Origin: Sphingomonadales bacterium | GTDB taxonomy: Bacteria > Pseudomonadota > Alphaproteobacteria > Sphingomonadales > Sphingomonadaceae | Length of the DNA stretch: 64,000 bases | Direction: 5' to 3' | Assembly: GCA_028871475.1 (NCBI GenBank) | Contig: JAGWMZ010000002.1 | Span: 203,780 to 267,779 of the forward strand | Position numbers and translations under genes: made by a program | Shown: in pieces, positions 49,389 through 59,518 of the stretch | How the letters are laid out: every line of letters starts with the position of its first letter | Numbering within the stretch: position 1 is the stretch's first letter | The notes under the pieces: generated by a model | The model's database searches: none | Told to the model about the DNA's origin: nothing | Seen by the model: the letters and a program-made list of their open reading frames with translations, nothing else

Positions 49389-50300
49389 CTAAGCCACGCC
49401 AAAGGTCCAGCCCTCGGTGTGTGCAAGATGGGGGGTAAGGGCCTGTGGATACCAAAATTTTCTTTGGGCTGAAGCTGTGCGCAGCCATGCTGCGGTGATC
49501 AGCGCATCGCTGGCATGATCGCTGAGCGGAGCCTGCGTGGGCTCATCCTCCTCGCAGCCCAAAGCTGCCAGAGCCTGCGCCAGATCCACCCGGGAACGAA
49601 TTTTCGAGCGTCCCGCCCGGCGCCCCGCGGCCATGGCGGCAAGGGTGGTGTAGATTTCCACCACCACGCGCCCCTGTTCCGGCACATCATCGATCGGCCA
49701 GACGGGGATGGTGGGGGGCAGGCGGTGAAACAGGCGCATCCCCGTCAAGGAGGATTTGCCGACTTGCGAGGCGCCCACCAGATTGAGATTGCTGGTCGGC
49801 TGGCATCCGGCGCGCGCCTGCGCCAGTTCGGTCACGCGCATGCGCCCGCGCCCCGGCGGGAAAAGGTCGCCCTGTCGGCCTCCGTGGCGGCGAAAATGAC
49901 GGCTTGCCTGGGCGTGTTCGACAAAGCTGTGGGCACCAAGGTCGGCATCCTGCGCGCAAATGCCGTCCACCAGCGCCCAGAGATCGCGTGCGCTGGGCGG
50001 GCTCTGATCCCATTCCGGAAAGAACGCACCGCAATCGACAAAAGGCAGCGATTGGCCCAGGTCAAAGCCGATCAGTGTTTCTGGCGGGGTTTCTTGGATC
50101 ACCCAATCGAGCACCTCCTCGCGCGACCAGATGTGGCCCGGGCGGATCAGCATGGGGGCCGGGTCGTGCTGGCCGATCATGGCCACGGCGATGCCCTTGT
50201 GGCGCCGCCCGCTGGCGCCGGACCAGTCAATCGCGACATGATGGGTGAAGCGGGGAGCGGCAGGCTTCACCGTTTTTCCTGTCTCTTCCTTTCCCACCAT
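49389..50300 (-). CDS. Conserved hypothetical protein (RNase H-fold/DUF429-like N-terminus)
   Basis: HHVAIDWSGASGRRHKGIAVAM; DHASDALITAAWLRT near C-terminus; start overlaps rarA end. Confidence 0.6.
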   Translation of the reverse strand: MVGKEETGKTVKPAAPRFTHHVAIDWSGASGRRHKGIAVAMIGQHDPAPMLIRPGHIWSREEVLDWVIQETPPETLIGFDLGQSLPFVDCGAFFPEWDQSPPSARDLWALVDGICAQDADLGAHSFVEHAQASRHFRRHGGRQGDLFPPGRGRMRVTELAQARAGCQPTSNLNLVGASQVGKSSLTGMRLFHRLPPTIPVWPIDDVPEQGRVVVEIYTTLAAMAAGRRAGRSKIRSRVDLAQALAALGCEEDEPTQAPLSDHASDALITAAWLRTASAQRKFWYPQALTPHLAHTEGWTFGVA

Positions 50301-51604
50301 TCCAGCCGTTTCAGGATCTCCCGTTCAAACCCCCGCTCAACCGGGCGATAGAAGGTTTGCGCCTCCATCTCCGGCGGCCAGTAATTGGCGCCGGAAAAGC
50401 CGTCCTCGGCATCATGGTCATAGGCATAGCCCTTGCCATAGCCGATCTCCTTCATCAGCTTGGTGGGCGCATTGAGGATGTTGGCGGGCGGCATCAGCGA
50501 TCCGGTGGCCTTGGCCGTGGCGGCGGCGGCCTTCCAGGCGACATAGGCCGCGTTCGATTTGGGGGCGGTGGCGCAGTAAAGGCAGGCCTGCGCGATGGCG
50601 AGTTCGCCCTCGGGCGAGCCCAGGAAGTCGTAGGAATCCTTGGCGGCCAAGCATTGGGTCAGCGCCTGCGGGTCGGCAAGGCCGATGTCTTCGCTGGCAA
50701 AACGCACCAGGCGGCGCAGCACATAGAGCGGGTCTTCCCCCGCTGTCAGCATCCGCGCCAGATAATAAAGCGCCGCCTGCGGGTCCGACCCGCGCAGCGA
50801 TTTGTGCAGGGCGGAAATGAGGTTGTAATGCCCCTCGCGGTCCTTGTCATAAACGGCGACGCGGCGCTGCAGGAACTGGCCCAGCTCCGCCGGCCCCAGC
50901 GGGGCGGCGAGCGAGGCGGTGTAGAGCGTCTCGATCTGGCCGAGCAGGAAGCGCCCATCGCCATCGGCGCTGGCGATCAGCGCCTCGCGCGCGGGGTTGG
51001 TCAGCGGCAGGGGAACGCCCTCGGCCTCTTCGGCGCGTTCCATCAGCGTCGTCAGCGCGGCGGCATCGAGGCGATGCAGGATCAGCACCTGCGCGCGGCT
51101 GAGCAGCGCCGCATTGAGTTCGAAGGAGGGGTTTTCGGTCGTTGCTCCCACCAGTGTCACCGTGCCCTTTTCGACATAGGGCAGGAAGCCATCTTGCTGG
51201 GCGCGGTTGAAGCGATGGATTTCATCGACGAACAGCAGCGTCGGGCGGCCATGGAGCGAGAGCGCCCCTTCCGCCTCGGCAAAGATGCGCTTGAGGTCGG
51301 CCACACCGGAAAACACCGCGCTGACCGCCGCGTAACGCATGCCAACAGCGGCGGCCAGCAGGCGTGCGATGCTGGTCTTGCCGGTGCCCGGCGGGCCCCA
51401 GAGGATCATGCTCGACAGGCGCCCGGCCGCGACCATGCGCCCGATCGCACCTTCCGGCCCGGTCAGATGGTCCTGTCCGATCACCTCGGCGAGGCTTTGC
51501 GGGCGCAGTCTTTCGGCCAGCGGCATGGTGCCCGCCGCTGAACCGGGAGCGGCGGGCGAGGGCGGCGGAGGATCGGCGTGGAAAAGGTCGGCCATGGGCT
51601 TCAT
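50267..51604 (-). CDS. rarA: Replication-associated recombination protein A (AAA+ ATPase)
   Basis: LAERLRPQSLAEVIGQDHLTGPEGAIGRMVAAGRLSSMILWGPPGTGKTSIARLLA; FVDEIHRFNRAQQDGFLPYVEKGTVTLVGATTENPSFELNAALLSR. Confidence 0.95.
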   Translation of the reverse strand: MKPMADLFHADPPPPSPAAPGSAAGTMPLAERLRPQSLAEVIGQDHLTGPEGAIGRMVAAGRLSSMILWGPPGTGKTSIARLLAAAVGMRYAAVSAVFSGVADLKRIFAEAEGALSLHGRPTLLFVDEIHRFNRAQQDGFLPYVEKGTVTLVGATTENPSFELNAALLSRAQVLILHRLDAAALTTLMERAEEAEGVPLPLTNPAREALIASADGDGRFLLGQIETLYTASLAAPLGPAELGQFLQRRVAVYDKDREGHYNLISALHKSLRGSDPQAALYYLARMLTAGEDPLYVLRRLVRFASEDIGLADPQALTQCLAAKDSYDFLGSPEGELAIAQACLYCATAPKSNAAYVAWKAAAATAKATGSLMPPANILNAPTKLMKEIGYGKGYAYDHDAEDGFSGANYWPPEMEAQTFYRPVERGFEREILKRLEWWERKRQEKR

Positions 51605-51705
51605 GTAGTATGATCAGGCGATAAATGCATCGCCTGTGAGCAGGGCTTGATTCCTGCGCCTTGCATGAGTGAAAAGATCTTCGGATCAGGGGCGGGAGTA
51701 GCGCG

Positions 51706-52179
51706 ATGGACAGCAACAAAAGCGAGCAGCCGGCGGGGTCCCCAAGGGATGATGCGCCGTGGAGCGCGCCGGCGCCGCGCTGGTTCTGGCTTGTCGTGGG
51801 GCTGTGCTGCTTGTGGAACCTGCTGGGCGCGGCTGACTACACGCTGACCAATCTGCGCGTGGCGCCCTACATGGCGCAGATGCCGCCGGCGATGATCCGC
51901 TTCATCGAGCAATTGCCCTACTGGGTCGTGGGGGCCTGGGCGCTGGGCGTGTGGGGCTCGGTGGTGGGCAGCCTGCTGATGCTGATGCGGGTGCGCCATG
52001 CCGCCATTGCCTATGCGCTCTCCTTTGCCGGAGCGGTGGGGGCGCTGACATGGGAATATGCCCATGGCGCGCAGCAGGCCGGCGGTGGTTTTGCCCCCAT
52101 GGCGGCGCTGCTGCTGGTGGCCATCCTGTTCCAGCTGTGGTTTTCGCGGCAGATGTTCTGGCGCGGGGTGCTGCGTTAG
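51706..52179 (+). CDS. Hypothetical integral membrane protein
   Basis: About four hydrophobic segments (WFWLVVGLCCLWNLLGAADY...LLLVAILFQLWF). Confidence 0.65.
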   Translation: MDSNKSEQPAGSPRDDAPWSAPAPRWFWLVVGLCCLWNLLGAADYTLTNLRVAPYMAQMPPAMIRFIEQLPYWVVGAWALGVWGSVVGSLLMLMRVRHAAIAYALSFAGAVGALTWEYAHGAQQAGGGFAPMAALLLVAILFQLWFSRQMFWRGVLR

Positions 52180-53372
52180 GCCTTGCCCCGCCTCTTCTGG
52201 CGGATGAGGCGCAGATAGGTGCTGGCCACGGCCTGATTGATCCGGTCCCAACTGAAATCAAGGCTGCGCGCCTCGCCCGCCGCGCCATGGGCCGCGCGCA
52301 ATTCGGGGCTGACGAGATAGGCCTTGAGTGCCTCGGCAAAGGCGTGCACCGCGCCGGGGCGGATGAGGCGGCCGTTCACATGGTCATCGACCAGGCTCTC
52401 GCTGCCCGTGGCCGCGGCGCAGACGGCGGGCACGCCGCAGGCCATGGCTTCGAGCGTGACATTGCCAAAGGTCTCGGTGATCGACGGGTTGAAGAGCACA
52501 TCCATGCCGGCCACCGCCCGGCCCAGATCAGCCCCGGCCTGAAAACCGGCAAAAACGGCGCCGGGCAGCCGCGCCTCGAACCAGTCATGCGCAGGGCCCT
52601 GGCCGATCACCATGACGCGGTGCGGAATACCCCGGTTCGAAAGCTCCTCGACCGTGTCGGCAAAGACATCGAGGCCCTTTTCCATCACCAGACGGCCAAG
52701 GAAGCCGATCACCACCTCATTGTCACCAATGCCCAGCGAGCGGCGCCACGCCATATCGCGCCGCTGCGGGTTGAAGATGGTGCGGTCCACCCCGCGTGAC
52801 CACAGCGAGATGTCGTAATTCATCCGCTGGTCGCGCAGCACTTGCGCAAAGCTTTCCGATGGGGCGACCAGCGCATCGCAGCGGCGGTGAAACCGGCGCA
52901 GGATGGCGGTGAGCAGCGGCTCAATCCAGGCCATGTTGTAATAGCGCGGATAGGTGTCGAAACGGGTGTGAACGCTGCCCAGCACCGGGATGCCGCGCGC
53001 GCGCGCCCAGCTGATCGCGCGGTGGGCGGCGATGTCGGGCGAGGAGACGTGAACCACATTGGGCGCGAATTGCGCCAGATCGCGGCGTACCGAGCGCGGC
53101 AGGCCCATGGCAATGCGATATTCCGCGCGGCCGGGAATGGCGACGCTGGGCACGCTGACCAGATCGCCCGCCGGGGCAAAGGCGGGGGTGGCAATGGTGG
53201 GCGAATAGATGCGCACCTGCGCGCCCTGGGCCAGCAGATAGGAGACGAGCCGATTGAGCGCCTTGTTCGCGCCATCGGTGACCATGTTGTAATTGCCGCT
53301 GAAAAGCGCGACGCGCAGATCGCTGGTCACGCTGGGAAGGGCTGGGGAGGGACTGTCCATCGCGGGGCCCAT
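52176..53372 (-). CDS. Glycosyltransferase family 4 (group 1) protein
   Basis: LFSGNYNMVTDGANKALNRLVSYLLAQGAQVRIYSP; GFLGRLVMEKGLDVFADT; PSITETFGNVTLEAMACGVPAVCAAATGS. Confidence 0.92.
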   Translation of the reverse strand: MGPAMDSPSPALPSVTSDLRVALFSGNYNMVTDGANKALNRLVSYLLAQGAQVRIYSPTIATPAFAPAGDLVSVPSVAIPGRAEYRIAMGLPRSVRRDLAQFAPNVVHVSSPDIAAHRAISWARARGIPVLGSVHTRFDTYPRYYNMAWIEPLLTAILRRFHRRCDALVAPSESFAQVLRDQRMNYDISLWSRGVDRTIFNPQRRDMAWRRSLGIGDNEVVIGFLGRLVMEKGLDVFADTVEELSNRGIPHRVMVIGQGPAHDWFEARLPGAVFAGFQAGADLGRAVAGMDVLFNPSITETFGNVTLEAMACGVPAVCAAATGSESLVDDHVNGRLIRPGAVHAFAEALKAYLVSPELRAAHGAAGEARSLDFSWDRINQAVASTYLRLIRQKRRGKA

Positions 53373-53551
53373 AGACCTGTCTTGTTCATTTGGCGAGAGG
53401 GCAGACCCAGGTGCCGAATTTGTCCATACGAAAAAGGCGCATGGCTCCTACCGCAGAGGATGGAGGAACCATGCGCCAAGGTTGGGGCGCCATGCCGGGA
53501 GGGGGAGGAAGGGCAGGCGCCCGCCAAAGGGGGGCTTGGGATCAGATCAAC

Positions 53552-53974
53552 TTAGCGACGCCAGCCATGGTGACCGTGCCAGCCATAACCGCCACCCCAG
53601 CCACCGTGGCCATAATAACGGTGGCCCCAGTGATCCCAGTAATAGCCGTCACGCCACACCCAGGGGGCATAACCGCCATTGTAGTAATAGGGCGGCGGTG
53701 GGGGCGGCGGGGCGTAATAGCCGCCATAGGCTGGATAGCCATAATCATAGCCATAATAGGGGCGCGGATGGTCCGAGGCGATGGCGGCACCCACCGCCAC
53801 ACCCAGCAGGCCGCCCGCAATCACCGCGCCGGCATCACCGCCGCCGCGTCCGCCATGCCAGCCGCGATCCCGATCGGCCATGGCGGGTGTGGCCACCAGA
53901 GCCGTTGCCGCCGTTGCCGCCAGCGTGGCGGCCATCAGGGTCTTCTTGGCGATAAGGGTCATCTTACCGGTCAT
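53552..53974 (-). CDS. Small secreted Tyr/Gly/His/Trp-rich protein with glycine-zipper-like segment
   Basis: Signal peptide ...ATPAMA; GGDAGAVIAGGLLGVAVGAAIA; YYGYDYGYPAYGGYYAPPPPPPPYYYNGGY repeats. Confidence 0.75.
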   Translation of the reverse strand: MTGKMTLIAKKTLMAATLAATAATALVATPAMADRDRGWHGGRGGGDAGAVIAGGLLGVAVGAAIASDHPRPYYGYDYGYPAYGGYYAPPPPPPPYYYNGGYAPWVWRDGYYWDHWGHRYYGHGGWGGGYGWHGHHGWRR

Positions 53975-54170
53975 GTGTTATCTCCTGACGGACATCTGGA
54001 CCCGAACCCCTGTTCGGCCCTTCGATCGACTCGCGCCGATTCGCCGTCTGTGAGGGTTGTTTGCAACTTTCAGGCTGAACGGAACTGGCACGGCATCTGC
54101 AGCAAAGGTTCAGATTTGCAAGGATGCGGTAAAGCGTGGGAAGGGGGCGCTGTGCCGTGGCGGGCGCAGC

Positions 54171-54205
54171 AAAAAGGCCGAGGGTTTTCACCCCCCGGCC
54201 TTTTC
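54171..54205 (-). terminator. Rho-independent (possibly bidirectional) terminator after typA
   Basis: AAAAGGCCG...CGGCCTTTT stem between the typA stop and the upstream gap. Confidence 0.75.
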
Positions 54206-54228
54206 AACATCACCCAACCGTGAAGGTC

Positions 54229-56058
54229 TCAGGCGTCCTTGCGACGGCTGGCCTTCTTGCGCTCGTTGGGGTCAAGCTCAGTCTTGCGGATGCGGATGCT
54301 CTTGGGCGTGACCTCGACCATTTCATCCTCGTCGATATAGGCGATGGCCTGTTCCAGCGTCATCACCTTGGGCGGGGTCAGACGCACGGCGTCGTCCTTG
54401 CCGCTGGCGCGGAAGTTGGTCAGCGCCTTCGACTTCATCGGGTTGACCTCGAGGTCTTCGGGCTTGGCGTTTTCGCCGATGATCATGCCTTCATAGAGGG
54501 CCTCGCCCACGCCGACGAACAGGATGCCGCGCTCTTCGAGCGGGCCAAGCGCATAGGCATTGGCTTCACCCGCGCCGTTCGAGATGAGGACGCCATTCTT
54601 GCGGCCCTCGATCTTGCCCTTGTAGGGGCCATACTTGTCGAACAGGCGGTTCATGATGCCCGTGCCGCGCGTGTCGGACAGGAATTCGCCGTGGTAGCCG
54701 ATGAGGCCGCGCGAGGGGGCGATGAAGCTGATGCGGGTCTTGCCGCCGCCCGAGGGGCGCATGTCGGTCATCTCGCCCTTGCGGTTGGCCATTTTTTCCA
54801 CGACCGTGCCCGAGAACTCATCGTCAACGTCGATGAGGACGGTTTCATAGGGCTCGGTGCGGTTGCCGTTCTCGTCGGTGCCAAAGAGCACGCGGGGGCG
54901 GCTGATGCCCAGCTCGAAGCCTTCGCGGCGCATGGTTTCGATCAGCACGCCGAGCTGAAGTTCGCCGCGACCGGCGACTTCGAAGCTGTCCTTGTCGGCC
55001 GATTCGGTGACCTTGATGGCCACGTTCGATTCGGCTTCGCGCTCCAGACGGTCGCGGATCATGCGGCTCGTCACCTTGGTGCCTTCGCGACCGGCCATGG
55101 GCGAATCGTTCACCGCAAAGCGCATCGAGAGCGTCGGCGGATCGATCGGCTGGGCCTTGATCGGCGTGCGGACCGACGTGTCGGCAATGGTGTTGGCGAC
55201 GGTGGCAACCGAAAGGCCCGCGAGGCTAATGATGTCGCCAGCCTTGGCTTCGTCCACCGGAACGCGGTCCAGGCCCTGGAAGGACAGGATCTTGGACGCA
55301 CGGCCCGTCTCGATCACATTGCCTTCCGCGTCGAGCGCGTGGATCGCCTGGTTGACCTTGACCACGCCCGAGGTGACGCGGCCGGTCAGCACGCGGCCCA
55401 GGAAGTTGTCGCGGTCGAGCAGGGTCACCAGGAAAGTGAAGGGGGCGTCAACCTCAAGCGCCGGCGGCGGCACATGGTCGACGATCTTCTGGAACAGCGG
55501 GGTCAGCGTGCCCTCGCGGCGGGTCGGGTCCTCGCTGGCATAGCCATTGCGGCCCGAGGCGTAGAGCACGGGGAAATCAAGCTGTTCGTCGCTGGCGTCG
55601 AGCGAGACGAAGAGGTCGAACACTTCGTCGAGCACTTCCTGGATACGCTCGTCGGGGCGGTCGACCTTGTTCACCACCACGATGGGCTTGAGGCCCAGCG
55701 CCAGCGCCTTGCCGGTGACGAACTTGGTCTGCGGCATCGCGCCTTCCGAGCTGTCCACCAGCAGCACCACGCCGTCGACCATCGAGAGGATGCGCTCCAC
55801 CTCGCCGCCGAAGTCGGCGTGGCCGGGGGTGTCGACGATGTTGATGCGCGTGCCTTCCCACTCGATCGAGGTCGGCTTCGCAAGGATGGTGATCCCGCGC
55901 TCCTTTTCCAGATCGTTGCTGTCCATCGCGCGTTCTTCCACGCGCTGGTTGTCGCGGAAGGTGCCCGACTGGCGGAACAGCTGGTCGACCAGCGTGGTCT
56001 TGCCATGGTCAACGTGGGCGATGATCGCGATGTTGCGAAGCGGAAGCGGGGCGGACAT
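54229..56058 (-). CDS. typA: Translational GTPase TypA/BipA
   Basis: [61 protein letters not shown]. Confidence 0.97.
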   Translation of the reverse strand: MSAPLPLRNIAIIAHVDHGKTTLVDQLFRQSGTFRDNQRVEERAMDSNDLEKERGITILAKPTSIEWEGTRINIVDTPGHADFGGEVERILSMVDGVVLLVDSSEGAMPQTKFVTGKALALGLKPIVVVNKVDRPDERIQEVLDEVFDLFVSLDASDEQLDFPVLYASGRNGYASEDPTRREGTLTPLFQKIVDHVPPPALEVDAPFTFLVTLLDRDNFLGRVLTGRVTSGVVKVNQAIHALDAEGNVIETGRASKILSFQGLDRVPVDEAKAGDIISLAGLSVATVANTIADTSVRTPIKAQPIDPPTLSMRFAVNDSPMAGREGTKVTSRMIRDRLEREAESNVAIKVTESADKDSFEVAGRGELQLGVLIETMRREGFELGISRPRVLFGTDENGNRTEPYETVLIDVDDEFSGTVVEKMANRKGEMTDMRPSGGGKTRISFIAPSRGLIGYHGEFLSDTRGTGIMNRLFDKYGPYKGKIEGRKNGVLISNGAGEANAYALGPLEERGILFVGVGEALYEGMIIGENAKPEDLEVNPMKSKALTNFRASGKDDAVRLTPPKVMTLEQAIAYIDEDEMVEVTPKSIRIRKTELDPNERKKASRRKDA

Positions 56059-56374
56059 CAAAGGGACTTTCCTAGGAGGAGGGGCGGCATCTTGCACCGC
56101 ACAATTCTGGCGGCCCCCTAGCCGAAAGGGGCGGCCGGGGCAAGATGCGTGCGCGGCAGAGGCGCAAAGGCGGGGCGGGCAAGATGTTGCAAGCTGTCTC
56201 GAAATCGCCACATCATGCGTGATTTGATAGGGAAAAGGGCTGATTTCTCCCGATTTGCGATTGTGCTTGCGGGAGGCCCCACTAAACAGCCCAAAGGATG
56301 ACATGGCGGGGATGCGGTGAATTGGCGCGAGTGATCGCGCCGGCGCACTCCGTCGCCACAGGAGCGATGCCGTA

Positions 56375-58987
56375 ATGCCCCAGACCACCTTCAACGCCGC
56401 GGCGACGACGACGGGGGGGCTGCGCCGTTTGCGCGGCGCGATTCTGGCCGGCGGGGCGCTGGGTCTGCTGGCGCCCTATGCCGCGATGGCGGACGTCGCG
56501 GCGCATCAGCCGCCCGCCAACACGCCGCCCCCGGCGCAAGCTCCCACCGCTGCGCCCCCGCCCGAGAGCGAGGAAGCGCCGCCCGCGCCGCCACCCGGCG
56601 CCGTCGATGCGGTGGGCAATGACATTCTGGTCACCGCCAACAAGCGCGAACAACGGCTGCAAAACGTGCCCGTCGCCATCACCGTCACCCGCGCAGAGAC
56701 GATCGCGCTGGCCAAGATCCGCGACATCAAGGACCTGTCCAGCCTGGTGCCGTCGCTGCGCGTGGTGGACCATCAGAATGTCGGCAACACCGCCTTCCTG
56801 ATCCGCGGCTTTGGCAATGGCGACAACAATGCCGGGGTGGAGCCGAGCGTCGGCGTCTTCATCGACGGCGTTTACCGCTCGCGCAGCGCCGCGCAGGTTA
56901 CGGACCTTCCCGATGTCAGCCAGGTGGAAGTGCTGCGCGGGCCGCAGTCGACTTTGTTCGGCAAGAATGCCAGCGCCGGCGTCGTCTCGATCTCCACCGC
57001 CGAACCGCAGATGACGACGCATGGCTCGACCGAGCTTTCCTATGGCAATGACAATGCCTTCATCGTCAAATCGACGCTGACGGGCAAGATCGCCAAGGAT
57101 CTGGCCGGGTCGATCTCGGGCAGCTACAACCGGCGGGACGGCTATGTCTATGATGCCGGGACCAATTCCAAAACGAACAACCGCAATCGCTATAATGTGC
57201 GTGCGCAGTTGCTCTATGCGCCCGACAGCGGGTTGAAGGTGCGGCTGATCGGTGATTATGGCCAGATCAACGAGCTGTGCTGCGCCACGGTGAATGTGCT
57301 GGCCGGCCCCACGGCGGCGGCGATTGCGGCAGTGGGCGGCAGGACCAATCCGGCCAGCAGTCCCTATTCCACGGTTTACAGCAACATTCCCTCCACCAAC
57401 AGGATCGTCAATTACGGTGTGTCGGGTCAGGTGGATTACATGCTGGGCCCGGTGAAACTGACCAGCATCACCGCCTGGCGCAAAAGCATCAACCACAACA
57501 ATCAGGACAGCGATTTCACCAGCGCGGACCTGTTGGGCCGCAATTCTGCGGATGTGTACATCCGCACCTTCACACAGGAAGTGCGAGCCAATCTGGCGTT
57601 GGGCGATTTCGTGAATTTCACCGCCGGCGGCTTCTATTTCAACGAGAACATCGGCCAGCAGGGTCAGCTGCAATATGGCAAGGATTTTCGCGGCTATGCC
57701 AATGCGCTGATCCAGCAGCAGTCGGGCGGGGCCTTTACCCTGCCGGGGGTGGAAGGTTTGCTGGGCACGCTTTCGGGCAATCCCGCGCTTTATACCGGCC
57801 AATTCTTCCAGCCGGGCACGGGGCTCAACGAAAATTACGCGCTGCAGGATGAAAGCTTCTCGATCTTCACCCAGGCCGATGTGAAAATTGGCAAGATCAC
57901 GGTGACGGGCGGCCTCAACTACACCCATGACCGCAAGCGTTTCGCCACCGGGGTGACGAGCAGCGATGTGTTCTCCAGTATCAATCTGGCCCCCTATGCG
58001 GCGGTGGCCGGGCCGCAATTGCTGGCCCTGCGCGCGCTGCAGTTCATGCCCCAGTTCCTCAATGTGCCCAATGCGGTGGAACCGGGACGCACCGCCGATG
58101 GCGATGTCAGCTATACGGCGCGGGTGGCCTATGCCGCCACGCGCCATGTCAACGTCTATGCCTCCTATGCGACCGGCTTCAAGGCCTCCTCGGTCAACCT
58201 CTCGCGCGACAGCCGCCCGGCGCTGACCAATGCGGCAGCGATTGTCGCGGCGGGGCTGGCCGTGCCCAACCAGACCTATGGCAGCCGCTATGCCTTGCCG
58301 GAAAAATCGGCCTCTTTCGAAGTTGGGCTGAAGGGGGATTGGGGCATCGCCTCGGCCAATCTTGCCGTGTTCAAGGAGCGGATCAAGAACTTCCAGATCA
58401 ACCTGTTCAATGGCGCGGGTTACGATCTGCTCAATGCGGGCAAGGAATCGGTGTTCGGCATCGAGTTTGAAGGGCAGGTCCATGTCGGCCCCGAGCTGAC
58501 GCTGGGCGAGAGCGTGACCTATCTCAAGCCGCGCTATGACAATTTCACCGATTCCTCCTTCGGTGACCTGAGCGGCACCAGACCCGCTGGCATCGCGCCC
58601 ATCTCCTCGACCATGGTGGCGACCTGGAATCATCCGCTGCCCGGCGGCCACCATGTCATCCTGCGCGGCGACTGGCATTATGAGGCGCCAACGCAGATCG
58701 AGGACGGGCTGCCCGGCTTTATCACCACCAATCCGCTCAATGGCGCGGTGATCAGCTATCAGCCCGCGCTGGCGGCCGCGCGGCAGTTCAAGCGCGAGGT
58801 GAGCGAGATCGACGCCTCGCTGAGCTGGCAGTTGCCCAGCGGTTTCGAGCTGAGCGTCTGGGGCCGCAACCTGACCGATGATCGCTATCTGACGGTGATT
58901 TTCGATTCCCCGGCGCAGGCGGGCTCCATTTCGGGCTACCCCAACCAACCTCGCACCTATGGCGTGGCGGCATCTTACAAGTTCTGA
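56375..58987 (+). CDS. TonB-dependent receptor
   Basis: NDILVTANKREQRLQNVPVAITV plug; VEVLRGPQSTLFGKNASAGVVSISTAEP; C-terminal YGVAASYKF. Confidence 0.93.
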   Translation: MPQTTFNAAATTTGGLRRLRGAILAGGALGLLAPYAAMADVAAHQPPANTPPPAQAPTAAPPPESEEAPPAPPPGAVDAVGNDILVTANKREQRLQNVPVAITVTRAETIALAKIRDIKDLSSLVPSLRVVDHQNVGNTAFLIRGFGNGDNNAGVEPSVGVFIDGVYRSRSAAQVTDLPDVSQVEVLRGPQSTLFGKNASAGVVSISTAEPQMTTHGSTELSYGNDNAFIVKSTLTGKIAKDLAGSISGSYNRRDGYVYDAGTNSKTNNRNRYNVRAQLLYAPDSGLKVRLIGDYGQINELCCATVNVLAGPTAAAIAAVGGRTNPASSPYSTVYSNIPSTNRIVNYGVSGQVDYMLGPVKLTSITAWRKSINHNNQDSDFTSADLLGRNSADVYIRTFTQEVRANLALGDFVNFTAGGFYFNENIGQQGQLQYGKDFRGYANALIQQQSGGAFTLPGVEGLLGTLSGNPALYTGQFFQPGTGLNENYALQDESFSIFTQADVKIGKITVTGGLNYTHDRKRFATGVTSSDVFSSINLAPYAAVAGPQLLALRALQFMPQFLNVPNAVEPGRTADGDVSYTARVAYAATRHVNVYASYATGFKASSVNLSRDSRPALTNAAAIVAAGLAVPNQTYGSRYALPEKSASFEVGLKGDWGIASANLAVFKERIKNFQINLFNGAGYDLLNAGKESVFGIEFEGQVHVGPELTLGESVTYLKPRYDNFTDSSFGDLSGTRPAGIAPISSTMVATWNHPLPGGHHVILRGDWHYEAPTQIEDGLPGFITTNPLNGAVISYQPALAAARQFKREVSEIDASLSWQLPSGFELSVWGRNLTDDRYLTVIFDSPAQAGSISGYPNQPRTYGVAASYKF

Positions 58988-59011
58988 GAAAACAGGATCT
59001 TTGGTTAAGAA

Positions 59012-59036
59012 GAAGGGGGCGCTCGCGCTCCCTTTT
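59012..59036 (+). terminator. Candidate Rho-independent terminator
   Basis: AGGGGGCGC...GCGCTCCCT (one G-T pair) followed by TTTT. Confidence 0.6.
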
Positions 59037-59098
59037 TCATTTGCCTGGGGGTGAAGAATTGGGCAGCATGGGCCAAGACCGTCGATGGAGCGAACATC

Positions 59099-59503
59099 AT
59101 GGACTGGATGCTGCTACCCTACAAACGTTATGTCGACTTTTCCGGGCGCTCGCAGCGCAAGGAATACTGGATGTTTGCCCTTTTCACCATGCTCGTTTCG
59201 CTGCTGATTGACGGCACGCTGGGCGGATCATGGTCGGTCGTGATGGGCCTGCGCCATACGCCGAGCATGACCGGCAGCCTTTTGGGCGGCTTCTTCGCGC
59301 TGGTCAATTTCCTGCCCTCGCTGGCCGTGACGGTGCGCCGCCTGCATGACACCGATCGTTCGGGCTGGTGGTTCCTGATCCTGCTGGTGCCCATTGTCGG
59401 CTGGGTGATCTGGCTGTGGCTGATGGTGAGCGACGGCACGCCGGGCGCCAACCGCTTTGGCGAGGACCCCAAGGGACGCGGGCTTTACGGCGTGTTCAAC
59501 TAG
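59099..59503 (+). CDS. DUF805 family membrane protein
   Basis: YKRYVDFSGRSQRKEYWMFALF...RRLHDTDRSGWWFLILLVPIVGWVIWLWLMVSDGTPGANRFGEDP. Confidence 0.9.
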   Translation: MDWMLLPYKRYVDFSGRSQRKEYWMFALFTMLVSLLIDGTLGGSWSVVMGLRHTPSMTGSLLGGFFALVNFLPSLAVTVRRLHDTDRSGWWFLILLVPIVGWVIWLWLMVSDGTPGANRFGEDPKGRGLYGVFN

Positions 59504-59518
59504 GCCGCCCGCTGCTGG

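Noticed and set aside
54136-56121. 661-aa plus-strand ORF
   Set aside because: Antisense to typA, which is unambiguous
56282-58948. 888-aa minus-strand ORF
   Set aside because: Antisense to the fourth TonB receptor; shadow frame
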